From the NCBI GenBank assembly GCA_964343195.1, contig CAYFIR010000145.1, positions 1-15,769 on the forward strand: a stretch of DNA of 15,769 bases, in the 5' to 3' direction. The translations under genes were made by a program, and so were the position numbers. The DNA is from CAYVAP01 sp964343195 (lineage in GTDB: Bacteria; Bacteroidota; Bacteroidia; J057). Position 1 is the first letter of the stretch. Each line of letters opens with the position of its first letter. Under the pieces are notes generated by a model, which ran no database searches, was not told where the DNA came from, and was given only the letters and a program-made list of their open reading frames with translations. Of this stretch, positions 5,549-12,742 are shown piece after piece.

Positions 5549-5803
5549 TTAGCGAATCCTGACGATGTGTTGATGGAAGTACATCGCCTTTATTACCTCG
5601 CTGTCTTTGGGTCTGGGGAACAGGAGTTGCAAATGTTCCTCTGTCCAGTCCTTGCCATACATGGCGTAGAACTGTGCGAGGTCTTTCCATCCTTCGAGCA
5701 GCAATAAAATCTCCTGATCGTGTGGGCTTGGCGGCTGATCCGGTAGCGTGTTGAAGACCAGAAAAAGCGGCTCCAAACCGTTGGGAGGCGGTTGAAAGTG
5801 CAT
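5549..5803 (-). CDS. Hypothetical protein, 84 aa
   Basis: ATG at 5803, same strand as Rep, 18 bp before the 68-aa gene, so part of one gene string. The N-terminal part is proline-rich (MHFQPPPNGLEPLFLVFNTL) and is followed by a helical stretch with aromatic and acidic residues (ILLLLEGWKDLAQFYAMYGK). The short hydrophobic run LLLLEGW is too brief for a membrane span. No Shine-Dalgarno sequence precedes it. I do not recognise the family. The residue composition is protein-like, in contrast to the overlapping frame. Confidence 0.6.
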   Translation of the reverse strand: MHFQPPPNGLEPLFLVFNTLPDQPPSPHDQEILLLLEGWKDLAQFYAMYGKDWTEEHLQLLFPRPKDSEVIKAMYFHQHIVRIR

Positions 5804-5818
5804 AGAAATCGCTACGAC

Positions 5819-5923
5819 TTAACGAACTAAAATCTGTGGATCGTTCACAAAGCGCTGAATCAGCTTCTCCCCCCGCAACTGATCCATCACAAAACGGCCC
5901 TCCCCTAGAGGCGTCCGTCTCAT
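5819..5923 (-). CDS. Possible 34-aa peptide starting inside the dif site
   Basis: The ATG at 5921-5923 lies in the XerC arm of dif and the frame ends with TAA at 5819, 15 bp before the 84-aa gene. The product starts MRRTPLGEGRFVMDQLRGEK and ends IQRFVNDPQILVR, a sensible helical composition for so short a frame. Because the start codon lies in the shared att repeat, it would be present in both circular and integrated forms, while the sequence upstream of it would differ. It could equally be chance. No ribosome site is seen. Confidence 0.3.
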   Translation of the reverse strand: MRRTPLGEGRFVMDQLRGEKLIQRFVNDPQILVR

Positions 5924-5942
5924 AATTTATATTATGTTAAGT
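5915..5942 (+). other. dif: Chromosomal dif site (XerC/XerD recombination site), right junction
   Basis: The XerC arm is CCGTCTCATAA (5915-5925), the central region TTTATA (5926-5931) and the XerD arm TTATGTTAAGT (5932-5942). Compared with E. coli dif, the XerD arm matches at 10 of 11 positions, the centre at 5 of 6 and the XerC arm at 6 of 11. The XerC arm is the more variable half among bacteria. This site resolves chromosome dimers at the terminus and is the target of IMEX phages. After XerC-mediated insertion it would be a hybrid with an element-derived XerC arm and a host XerD arm, so dimer resolution should be kept. Confidence 0.88.
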
Positions 5943-6020
5943 AATGTGGGTTCCAAGTCCCTAGTCAAAGCCTTTACGAACAAGGTACCTCTCCATAGAC
6001 CCATACCTTCTTCCTTTCCC

Positions 6021-6776
6021 TTAATGATATTTTTTCAGCGCCTGCTTCGTGTATTCCGACAGTACCAGTCGGCCACTACGCTCTGCGCGCTGCTCCAGTA
6101 GTTCATCCCAATGCTCACAGCCTTGCCAGAAGATCTCCTTGAGATGACGTTGGGCCTCTGGATTGGTACTCAGCAGATAATCAGCCAGCTGATCGACGGC
6201 CGCATCGAGCTGTGCGGCATCCTCATGGACTTCGGCGTAAAGCCCTTTATCACGGGCCCAGTCTGCAGAGTAAAATGTATTGGCATCGATCGCCAGTTGG
6301 GACATAGCCGAAATGCCAATTTTTCGTTCAACCGCTGGCCCTACCACAAATGGCCCGATGCCCACATTCAGCTCACTGAGTTTGATCGCGGCAAATTTCG
6401 TCGCGAGGGTGTAGTCCGCGGCGGAGGCCACCCCTACCCCACCCCCGACGGCTTTGCCCTGCACCCGGCCAATGATGAGTTTTGGGCATTTGCGACAGGC
6501 ATTGATCACGCGAGCAAAGCCCATGAAGAACTCTTTGCCCGTTCCAAAATCTTCTATTGCTACCAATTCGTCAAAACTGGCCCCGGCACAGAAAGTACGA
6601 TCTCCCCCGCTCTTTAGCACAACCACCTGTGTATCAACATTTTGCCCCTCATACTGGATGGCCTGGGCGAGCTTGGCGAGAATGTCTCCCGGTAGCGAAT
6701 TATGCTTGGGGTGAAAGAAGGTGATTTCAGCCAGTCCTGGCTTTGGGTAGGTCGTGGTTACGTAGGCTTGGGTCAT
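6021..6776 (-). CDS. Enoyl-CoA hydratase/isomerase (crotonase) family protein, 251 aa
   Basis: The start chosen is the ATG giving MTQAYVTTTYPKPGLAEITF, since the 26 codons upstream resemble leader sequence rather than the family N-terminus. Crotonase signatures are FCAGASFDE (62-70), the first oxyanion-hole segment, and GKAVGGGVGVASAAD (107-121), the second, followed by SELNVGIGP (134-142). The Glu of SELNVGI matches the second catalytic Glu of hydratases, but the first (G-G-C-E in rat crotonase) is replaced by G-V-G. Pure hydratase chemistry is therefore unlikely and an isomerase or other thioester reaction is more plausible. The substrate is an acyl-CoA in the cytoplasm. The paaZ gene ~6 kb away hints at phenylacetate or fatty-acid catabolism, but I do not assign a paa symbol. 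It is divergent from the kinase gene with 119 bp between. Confidence 0.88.
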   Translation of the reverse strand: MTQAYVTTTYPKPGLAEITFFHPKHNSLPGDILAKLAQAIQYEGQNVDTQVVVLKSGGDRTFCAGASFDELVAIEDFGTGKEFFMGFARVINACRKCPKLIIGRVQGKAVGGGVGVASAADYTLATKFAAIKLSELNVGIGPFVVGPAVERKIGISAMSQLAIDANTFYSADWARDKGLYAEVHEDAAQLDAAVDQLADYLLSTNPEAQRHLKEIFWQGCEHWDELLEQRAERSGRLVLSEYTKQALKKYH

Positions 6777-6895
6777 AGTCAATATAATGAAGAATGGAAG
6801 CATGAACTGAATCGTATCAAAGATACTATAGGGTTCACATTTTGTAGCACACATGGATATTAAGATCGTAACTTACCAGCCAACCTGGTTGTTTT
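6777..6895. promoter_or_regulatory. Divergent intergenic region, crotonase and kinase genes
   Basis: The 119 bp between two outward-facing genes must hold both promoters. It is AT-rich next to the crotonase start (minus strand TTATATTGACTATG). I could not fix a convincing promoter core or operator for either direction. Confidence 0.5.
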
Positions 6896-8902
6896 ATGCG
6901 TGTTTCCTTTCTTTGTTCATGGCTCTTCAGTCTGCTGTTTATTGGTCAGCCTTCTATAATGGAAGCCCAGTTTCGATACGATTCTTTGCTGGCAGCTGCC
7001 AGGCAAATACCTGATGAGTTTGATCGACTAAATTTTCTGGATTCTTTGGTCCATACGGGGATTACGACTGGCACTCCGAATCCTGTACCCCTGATTTTTG
7101 CGAGACAGGAATTGGCTGCCCTTTTGAATCAGGAGCCGTTGGAAGCGGCTTATATCACCCAGTCGGTAGATTTTATGATGAAGAATCAGTTGACAGCCGA
7201 GGCTGATAGCCTGATCCAGCCCTATCTGGATCAGTTGGAAGCCCTATCGACAGATTCTATCCGGTTGGAGATCCTGAGTTCCAAAGGAGCCATGCTTTCC
7301 AATAGTCAACATTTTCAGGAGGCGAGCGATATCTACCAGAAGATGATCGCCATTCAGCAGGCCAACGGACAGCAGAATCCCTACAGCTTCCTAAATCTTG
7401 GAAAAAACCTGGCCGGAATGGGAAAAAATGGCGAAGCCAGTGTTGCCTTTGGAAGAGCAAAAGAACTTTTCCTGGTTGAAAATGACAGCCTGGGAATGAA
7501 TGAGGTACTGCTGGAACTGGGAATCCTGTTTAGCCAGATCGGCTTGTATGATGAGGCCGAGGAGTACATTCTGGATCGGCAGCGATACGTCTATCCGCCC
7601 TCCCCAACTGCGGAAGCGATAGATCGTGTAAACCTGGGAAGGAACCTCCTGATTCAGCGAAAATATCAAGCCGCACAGGAAATGTATCTTTCGGCATGGG
7701 GCAGGCGGCCATACATGGAAGGTTACTTTTCCATCAGCTTTTTCGCGCTGAATGGCCTGGTCGAGACCCATTATTTCCTCGGAAATACCGATTCGGTCGA
7801 GCACTATTTCCGGTTGATTAGCGAAACGAAGGAGACTCTGAATGATGCCCCGTACTTCCAGTTCCTCTATGACCAGTCGCATTTCCTGTACCAAACCACC
7901 CAACAGAATTTTGACCAGGCCAGCCAGATCATGGATAAACTCTATGCCCAGGCCATCGAGAAACAGGATCGCTCTGAGTTGCTGATGTACAACCAGTTTC
8001 TGGCCGACATGCACGAAAAGGCTGGCAATTATGAACTGGCGCTCAAGTATCAGCGGCTATACAGCCGAGGACTGGACTCGACACAGGCGGCCAACAAAAC
8101 CCAGGCCCTTTTGCTTTACCAAACCCAGTACGAAACCCGGGAAAAAGAGAGCCTGATCCAAACCCTTCAGACAGAAAAAGAGCTGCAGGATGCCAAAAAC
8201 CGGGTTGAGAGAACCTGGCTCATAGTGGGCATTATAGGAGTGGCGATGCTCGCAATAGTGGGCCTGTTGGTCCTGTATTACCGAAACAAAATCCAGCGAG
8301 CGGTAGAAGTTGAAAATTTACGCACAAAGATTTCCAGCGACCTGCACGACGACATCGGCTCCTTGCTCACCGGACTCGCCATGCAGGCCGAGTTGCTACC
8401 CTACACCCCAGCCGAAAAACAAAAAGCCCAAACCTTCCATATTGCGGAGCTTGGTCGCTCAGCCATGTCCCGGATGAGAGATGCCGTCTGGGCCATGAAC
8501 GCACAAAAGGATAATTGGGCAAGCCTTTTGGACCGCATGCGGGAATTCGGGCTGGAAATCCTCGCCTCAAGACAAATCGAGCTAACGGTAACTACCAGCG
8601 GAATTGACCTGGAAAACAAGCTACCAGGAGACATTCGTCAGCATCTCTATCTGATCTACAAAGAAGCGATCACCAATGTGGCCAAGCACGCCAAAGACGC
8701 AACAGAGGTGGTGGTACAGTTTGCCCAATCGCCAGCGGGGTTACACCTGAAAATTCATGACAACGGCAGTCCCCTACCCCACCCTCGGTCCTCCTCAGGG
8801 CTTGGCATACAAAACATGCATAAACGGGCAACCAGCCTGGGAGGAATAATGACAACTCACTATGAATCAGGGTTTTGTATTGAAGTCAGCATCCCCAGGT
8901 AA
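6896..8902 (+). CDS. TPR-containing sensor histidine kinase (NarL-partner, HisKA_3 type), 668 aa
   Basis: A signal peptide covers residues 1-24 (ending IMEA before QF). A long periplasmic helical region (~30-410) contains degenerate tetratricopeptide repeats. A coiled coil and one membrane span (about 440-462, WLIVGIIGVAMLAIVGLLVL) lead to the kinase core. The phosphorylated His is His484 in DLHDDIGSLLTG, the H-box of kinases that pair with LuxR-type regulators. The ATP-binding domain has the N-box EAITNVAKHA (Glu590, Asn594), HDNG, and GLGIQNM near the C-terminus. It should autophosphorylate and pass phosphate to the NarL-type regulator encoded at 11213-11860. A PLC-domain gene lies between the two. 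The ligand sensed by the TPR region is unknown. Confidence 0.92.
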   Translation: MRVSFLCSWLFSLLFIGQPSIMEAQFRYDSLLAAARQIPDEFDRLNFLDSLVHTGITTGTPNPVPLIFARQELAALLNQEPLEAAYITQSVDFMMKNQLTAEADSLIQPYLDQLEALSTDSIRLEILSSKGAMLSNSQHFQEASDIYQKMIAIQQANGQQNPYSFLNLGKNLAGMGKNGEASVAFGRAKELFLVENDSLGMNEVLLELGILFSQIGLYDEAEEYILDRQRYVYPPSPTAEAIDRVNLGRNLLIQRKYQAAQEMYLSAWGRRPYMEGYFSISFFALNGLVETHYFLGNTDSVEHYFRLISETKETLNDAPYFQFLYDQSHFLYQTTQQNFDQASQIMDKLYAQAIEKQDRSELLMYNQFLADMHEKAGNYELALKYQRLYSRGLDSTQAANKTQALLLYQTQYETREKESLIQTLQTEKELQDAKNRVERTWLIVGIIGVAMLAIVGLLVLYYRNKIQRAVEVENLRTKISSDLHDDIGSLLTGLAMQAELLPYTPAEKQKAQTFHIAELGRSAMSRMRDAVWAMNAQKDNWASLLDRMREFGLEILASRQIELTVTTSGIDLENKLPGDIRQHLYLIYKEAITNVAKHAKDATEVVVQFAQSPAGLHLKIHDNGSPLPHPRSSSGLGIQNMHKRATSLGGIMTTHYESGFCIEVSIPR

Positions 8903-9094
8903 CCTCATTTGCCTGAAAGGCTAATCATTTGCCAACACCGAACCATCAACTCCTGAGCCACACGACCACATCATCATGTGGTTGAGAAGAAATGAGGGAT
9001 CCATGACCTTTGGGACAACGCTTATTACTTGAGAAAGCGTGGATGAAACAAAGCCAAAAACTGGCTTTCTATCAACTTTCATTAACCCAAAGAC
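8903..9094. other. Kinase to PLC intergenic region with two hairpins
   Basis: ACCACAT (8965-8971) pairs with ATGTGGT (8976-8982) across a 4-nt loop. AAAGCCA (9050-9056) pairs with TGGCTTT (9062-9068) across a 5-nt loop just before the PLC gene. Neither has a clear T tract, so they may be weak terminators or leader structures. The 192-bp gap suggests the PLC gene has its own promoter here, a possible target of the response regulator. Confidence 0.45.
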
Positions 9095-11089
9095 ATGAAA
9101 TTTCGCCACATCTCATTGATTTTATGCCTCCTGTCGCTGATGACACTTAGCATCCAGGCACAGGATTTTGTCAGGATCAAAAACCGCTGGCAAAAGGACG
9201 GAAGGACCGAATACAGAATCCACATTCAGGAAGCGCAAGTGGCCGCCGGGCATACTGAGTCCAATTGGTGGAGTGCCCAATGGATGCTGAAACGGGTGTC
9301 AGGTACCGACTTTTACCAAATCCAAAATCGCTGGAAAAAAGACGGTGCGACCGATTACTACCTCCATAACCAAAATGGGAACCTTGAAGCCGGAGGAATA
9401 CAGCCCAACTGGTTGGGGGCTCAATGGAAACTGGAAAAGGTAAGCGGTACCAACTACTACCGCATCCAAAGCCGACTGAGGCCTGATCAGTACCTGCACA
9501 TCCAGGGCCCAACTCTAGCCGCTGGCCGCATAGAACCCAACTGGTGGAGTGCCATGTGGGAACTGGAGGGCTTTGAGACACTAGCTGAGGATGAGCCTGT
9601 GGCGGATGCGAGCGTAAGCTCTACAGCCTGGATTACCCGAAATTATGCCTTCATCAAAGACAAGCCACTCAACCAGATTGTCATGCCAGGTTCTCATGAT
9701 TCTGGTACGTATAACCTGAGCAGCACCTGGAACAACGGGGTCGATGATCCATTTGCACCGGATACCGACGATCTGAAGCGAGGATTGTCCTTCCTGGGAG
9801 AAGGTTATGACCAGTGGGCCAAGGCCCAGGAACGGACGATTTATGAGCAGCTAACTGACGGGGTGCGGTACCTGGATCTCCGGGTTTGTGTGGACAAAAG
9901 CGACCGCCTGAAGACCTGTCACGGGCTTTATGGTGTTTCCATGACAGAGGTAATCAATGATGTAGTCAGGTTCGCAAACCAGTACCCCAGGGAACCTATC
10001 ATCCTGGATTTCAACCATTTCTATGACTGGGCAGAGAAAACCCGAAATGGACAGGAAAATAATGCAGGTTATGGGGGGATCAGAACTTCCAAACTGGATG
10101 AGCTAGCTGGCATGATTGAGCGAACCATCGGCCCTCGCCTGGCCCCTAGCACCCTGACCCCTACGAGTACTCTGGAGGATCTGGTAAGCACTGGCCGCCC
10201 CATCATTGTCCTTTGGAACAAAAATCGCCGGGGAACCTTTCAAAGCAACTATTTCTGGCCTGGCAGCAGGATCCAAAACTCCTACTCCGATAACATCGCG
10301 GAAATTCGCCGGGACAAAATCAATTACCTTGATCAGCAAATCCGTGCCAATCAGTCCCGGAGTTCATTTTTTGTCCTCACCGGACAAATAACGCCCAGCC
10401 ACGATTTGTACAAGCGGAGCTATGACTTCACGGGCACCTACCCCTTTGGGCTGGAAAATCTGGCCACACAGACCAACCCCGTAGTCCTCAGCTACATCGC
10501 CAATGAATGGAAAAACCTGAGCCACAACATCATTGCCATTGACTTTTACAACCAGACCAGTCTGGTTGAATTGTGCAAAGACCTGAACGGAATCCCTGCT
10601 AATCCCACCGGGATGTCACTTTCTGATCGCAATAGCTCTAATTGGGGAAGTTGGACTTTGGGAGCCGGACAGTTGTTTTCTGGAGGAACGGCCAACGAAT
10701 GGAGGGTAGAAATCGACGCCTGTCACAGTGACCTTGAAAATACCGAAACCTCAAACCGGATTACGGTGCAATTCTGGGCTGGGAATGAGCGAGTAGGTTC
10801 CATTTACAGAGATGGGGTCTCGTCCGGTTGCAAAGTCTGGGAAGGGAATGCGGTATTCTCCATTGAAACCAGTCGTGAGATCACCCACATCATTGTCAAA
10901 ACCAATGGAGGAGATGCTTTTTACATCGATGAAATCTACCTCTACAAGGGCGGAGAACTCATGCAACACCATGGCCGGGATGATGGCAGTGGCTGGTGCA
11001 TAAGCACCCAGGAAGAAGATGCCCGTGGTTCCTGGAATGGAAAAGTGGCGGGAAATTCTTGTGTCGAAAGGAAGAGATTTGACTATTAA
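9095..11089 (+). CDS. Secreted PI-PLC X-domain (GDPD-like superfamily) protein with N-terminal lectin-like repeats, 664 aa
   Basis: A signal peptide ends at Ala22 (SIQA before QDF), so the protein is exported. Residues ~24-158 hold three ~45-residue repeats, each with an R-I-Q/K-N/S-R motif, a Y-x-x-H-x-Q segment and a P-N-W-W-S-A/W-x-L end. This resembles beta-trefoil (ricin-like) carbohydrate-binding repeats. The catalytic region (~178-490) is a phosphatidylinositol-specific phospholipase C X domain: PGSHDSGTY with His201, YLDLRVC with Asp261 and Arg263, and KTCHGLYG with His276. The acid/base His pair is present. The C-terminal ~160 residues are a beta-rich domain I cannot name, with several cysteines and a WCISTQEEDARGSWNG motif. 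It could act on inositol lipids, GPI anchors or related phosphodiesters outside the cell. No C-terminal secretion tag is obvious. Confidence 0.85.
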   Translation: MKFRHISLILCLLSLMTLSIQAQDFVRIKNRWQKDGRTEYRIHIQEAQVAAGHTESNWWSAQWMLKRVSGTDFYQIQNRWKKDGATDYYLHNQNGNLEAGGIQPNWLGAQWKLEKVSGTNYYRIQSRLRPDQYLHIQGPTLAAGRIEPNWWSAMWELEGFETLAEDEPVADASVSSTAWITRNYAFIKDKPLNQIVMPGSHDSGTYNLSSTWNNGVDDPFAPDTDDLKRGLSFLGEGYDQWAKAQERTIYEQLTDGVRYLDLRVCVDKSDRLKTCHGLYGVSMTEVINDVVRFANQYPREPIILDFNHFYDWAEKTRNGQENNAGYGGIRTSKLDELAGMIERTIGPRLAPSTLTPTSTLEDLVSTGRPIIVLWNKNRRGTFQSNYFWPGSRIQNSYSDNIAEIRRDKINYLDQQIRANQSRSSFFVLTGQITPSHDLYKRSYDFTGTYPFGLENLATQTNPVVLSYIANEWKNLSHNIIAIDFYNQTSLVELCKDLNGIPANPTGMSLSDRNSSNWGSWTLGAGQLFSGGTANEWRVEIDACHSDLENTETSNRITVQFWAGNERVGSIYRDGVSSGCKVWEGNAVFSIETSREITHIIVKTNGGDAFYIDEIYLYKGGELMQHHGRDDGSGWCISTQEEDARGSWNGKVAGNSCVERKRFDY

Positions 11090-11102
11090 ATCGTCAGAGC
11101 AG

Positions 11103-11154
11103 GAGGAGGATCTGCCTACTATTCGGTAGGTTCAGGTTCTCCTCATTTGTTTGT
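11103..11154 (+). terminator. Probable terminator after the PLC gene
   Basis: A long imperfect stem has GAGGAG (11103-11108) with CTCCTC (11139-11144) outside, and CTG/CAG plus CCTAC/GTAGG (11115-11119 with 11126-11130) inside. It is followed by ATTTGTTTGT. It begins 13 bp after the PLC stop codon. The T tract is interrupted, so the call is moderate. Confidence 0.55.
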
Positions 11155-11212
11155 ACCAGGGTTTTCAACTCATACTTTTTCGCCATCTTGGGATTCCCAA
11201 ACCTATCTACCC

Positions 11213-11860
11213 ATGCCAGACATACAGGTTGCACTTGTCGAAGATGATCCTACGGTTCGCATAAGTTTGCAGACCTTTCTGACCGGTTGTCCGGGCCTTT
11301 CGGTATCTCTTCATGCTGGCAGTGTAGAAGAATTCCTGGAGGAAGTTGAGAAAACAGAGGGAAGAAACCCTATTGACGTATTGTTGCTGGACATCGGGTT
11401 ACCCGGAATGTCGGGTCTGGAAGGGATCAAGCCTATCCGCCGACTTCTTCCCGAGACCAATATCGTCATGCTGACTACCTTCGAAGAAGAAGACAAAATC
11501 TTTAAGGCCCTATGCTCAGGAGCGGTGGCCTACCTTTCCAAGCGTAGTGCGCTCCCCACTATTCAGGAAGCCATCACCATCATCTACCGCGGTGGCTCTT
11601 ACATGTCGCCCTCCATCGCCAGAAAAGTCGTCGAATACTTTGCCCCAAAGAAGCGCGTTTCCGCTCAACTGACTGCCAGACAGCAGGAAATCGTACAGGG
11701 CATCATGGAGGGTTTGAGTTACAAACTCATCGCTGACAAACTCATGATTTCCATCGACACAGTCCGAGACCATATCAAGAAGATCTACAAAACTCTCAAC
11801 ATCAACAGCAAATCTGAATTGATGAGGAAGGCAATAGACGGTGAGATCGATGGATTTTAG
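11213..11860 (+). CDS. NarL/FixJ-type response regulator, 215 aa
   Basis: The ATG at 11213 is chosen because MPDIQVALVEDDP starts exactly at the receiver domain. The 22 codons upstream are not receiver-like and overlap the terminator hairpin. The receiver spans ~1-125, with acidic residues Glu10, Asp11 and Asp12, phospho-acceptor Asp60 in LLLDIGLPGMSG, Thr88 in VMLTT and Lys110 in YLSKR. A LuxR-type HTH at ~151-206 has LTARQQEIVQGIMEGLSYKL, then IADKLMISIDTVRDHIKKIY. It is the natural partner of the HisKA_3 kinase upstream, although the PLC gene lies between them, and it probably controls transcription of nearby genes. It converges with the NIPSNAP gene, 12 bp from its end. Confidence 0.93.
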   Translation: MPDIQVALVEDDPTVRISLQTFLTGCPGLSVSLHAGSVEEFLEEVEKTEGRNPIDVLLLDIGLPGMSGLEGIKPIRRLLPETNIVMLTTFEEEDKIFKALCSGAVAYLSKRSALPTIQEAITIIYRGGSYMSPSIARKVVEYFAPKKRVSAQLTARQQEIVQGIMEGLSYKLIADKLMISIDTVRDHIKKIYKTLNINSKSELMRKAIDGEIDGF

Positions 11861-11872
11861 GAAATTGATCCT

Positions 11873-12688
11873 CTAATAATCCGAGTATTCAGTCGGATAC
11901 AGCAGCATCACATCGGCGTGAGATACGGTGTGTTGATATTTGTCCAGACTGGACATCTCCTTCCATTCCGGCGCATCTACAAACGCCTCCCAATGCTCCT
12001 CGCGGCTCTCCATATTGGGGAAAGTAGTCATGTACATGAGATTGGGCATGTGGGCACCAGAGATCACTTCGGAATAGAAAACCGCGTTGAAGCCCAATTT
12101 CTCGAACAGCGCGACTTCGCCCCCGGCATTGAACATGTCCACCTTTCGGTGAAACAGGTCCTCCGTAGGTGACTCGTAGCTGCGTAACTCATACACCCGT
12201 TCTGACCGAGGACCGCTCACAGCCGTAGGTTTTATGGTGGGCATTTCTTCGAATGCTTTGAGCAAAATGGACTCTACACGCTGATAGGGTGGCACCTCAT
12301 GAGACGCCTGCAAAAAGCTTTTGCCCGTTTCGTTGTGGACAGAATCGACGTGTAGCATGGCTTCAGATTGTTCCCACTCCGCTAGCGACCCATACGGAAT
12401 GAGTACATAAGTTCTGCGAACTGTATCGTCATCGCCAGGGCGATTTTTGAACACGCCTACAGGGCCTACTTCGAAGCGCTCCATGGCAGGCAGCCATGTC
12501 TCCGCCAAATATTCATCCGTTAGTACCTGCTGATCCGCGTCAACAAACGAATACACCTTGAGCTGGTAATATTGCCGTGAAGGTTTCGCCGGCTCCTCCC
12601 CTACCCTTTCGTCGGGGGCATTGGTTTGACAGGCTACGAGGATAAGAGCAGCGATTGGTAGGAGTAATAGAATTTTTAGCAACCTCAT
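11873..12688 (-). CDS. NIPSNAP-family lipoprotein, 271 aa
   Basis: The start is the ATG at 12688; a TTG two codons upstream is less likely. Residues 1-20 are a lipoprotein signal peptide ending in the lipobox L-V-A-C with Cys20, so the protein should be lipid-anchored. A first alpha/beta half (~38-150) resembles a divergent NIPSNAP-like ferredoxin fold. The second (~164-250) is clear: RVYELRSYESP, EKLGFNAVFYSEVISGAHMP, NLMYMTTFPNM and REEHWEAF. NIPSNAP proteins have an EthD-like dimeric fold and no settled bacterial function. It lies 54 bp downstream of paaZ on the same strand, so co-transcription is possible. An inverted repeat (CAGGTTT/AAACCTG, 12710-12726) without a T tract lies between them. 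Confidence 0.88.
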   Translation of the reverse strand: MRLLKILLLLPIAALILVACQTNAPDERVGEEPAKPSRQYYQLKVYSFVDADQQVLTDEYLAETWLPAMERFEVGPVGVFKNRPGDDDTVRRTYVLIPYGSLAEWEQSEAMLHVDSVHNETGKSFLQASHEVPPYQRVESILLKAFEEMPTIKPTAVSGPRSERVYELRSYESPTEDLFHRKVDMFNAGGEVALFEKLGFNAVFYSEVISGAHMPNLMYMTTFPNMESREEHWEAFVDAPEWKEMSSLDKYQHTVSHADVMLLYPTEYSDY

Positions 12689-12742
12689 AATCAAAAGGTT
12701 ATGACCTAACAGGTTTCGAAAACCTGCCAGGCCTGAATCAAA

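Larger units (their letters stand above)
137..5933. mobile_element. dif-integrated rolling-circle element (IMEX; filamentous-phage or satellite-like)
   Basis: The interval is bounded by an exact 17-bp direct repeat, GTCTCATAATTTATATT, at 137-153 and 5917-5933. The right copy is part of a complete dif-like site and the left copy has only the XerC half and centre. One repeat plus interior is 5780 bp, within the size range of filamentous phages and their satellites. Every supported gene is on the minus strand and includes a Rep_trans-type replication initiator. No integrase or transposase is present, as expected for elements that use host XerC/XerD. Long non-coding stretches are rich in hairpins and tandem repeats. 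I found no Walker-A-bearing Zot/pI protein and no convincing major coat protein, so autonomy as a phage is doubtful. The alternative is a small plasmid captured at dif. Confidence 0.82.

Noticed and set aside
5265..5690. 141-aa minus-strand open frame
   Set aside because: It overlaps the 84-aa and 68-aa genes and the Rep start; its R/P/T/S-rich composition is typical of a shadow frame.
7391..8014. 207-aa minus-strand frame within the kinase gene
   Set aside because: Antisense to the TPR region of a well-supported histidine kinase.
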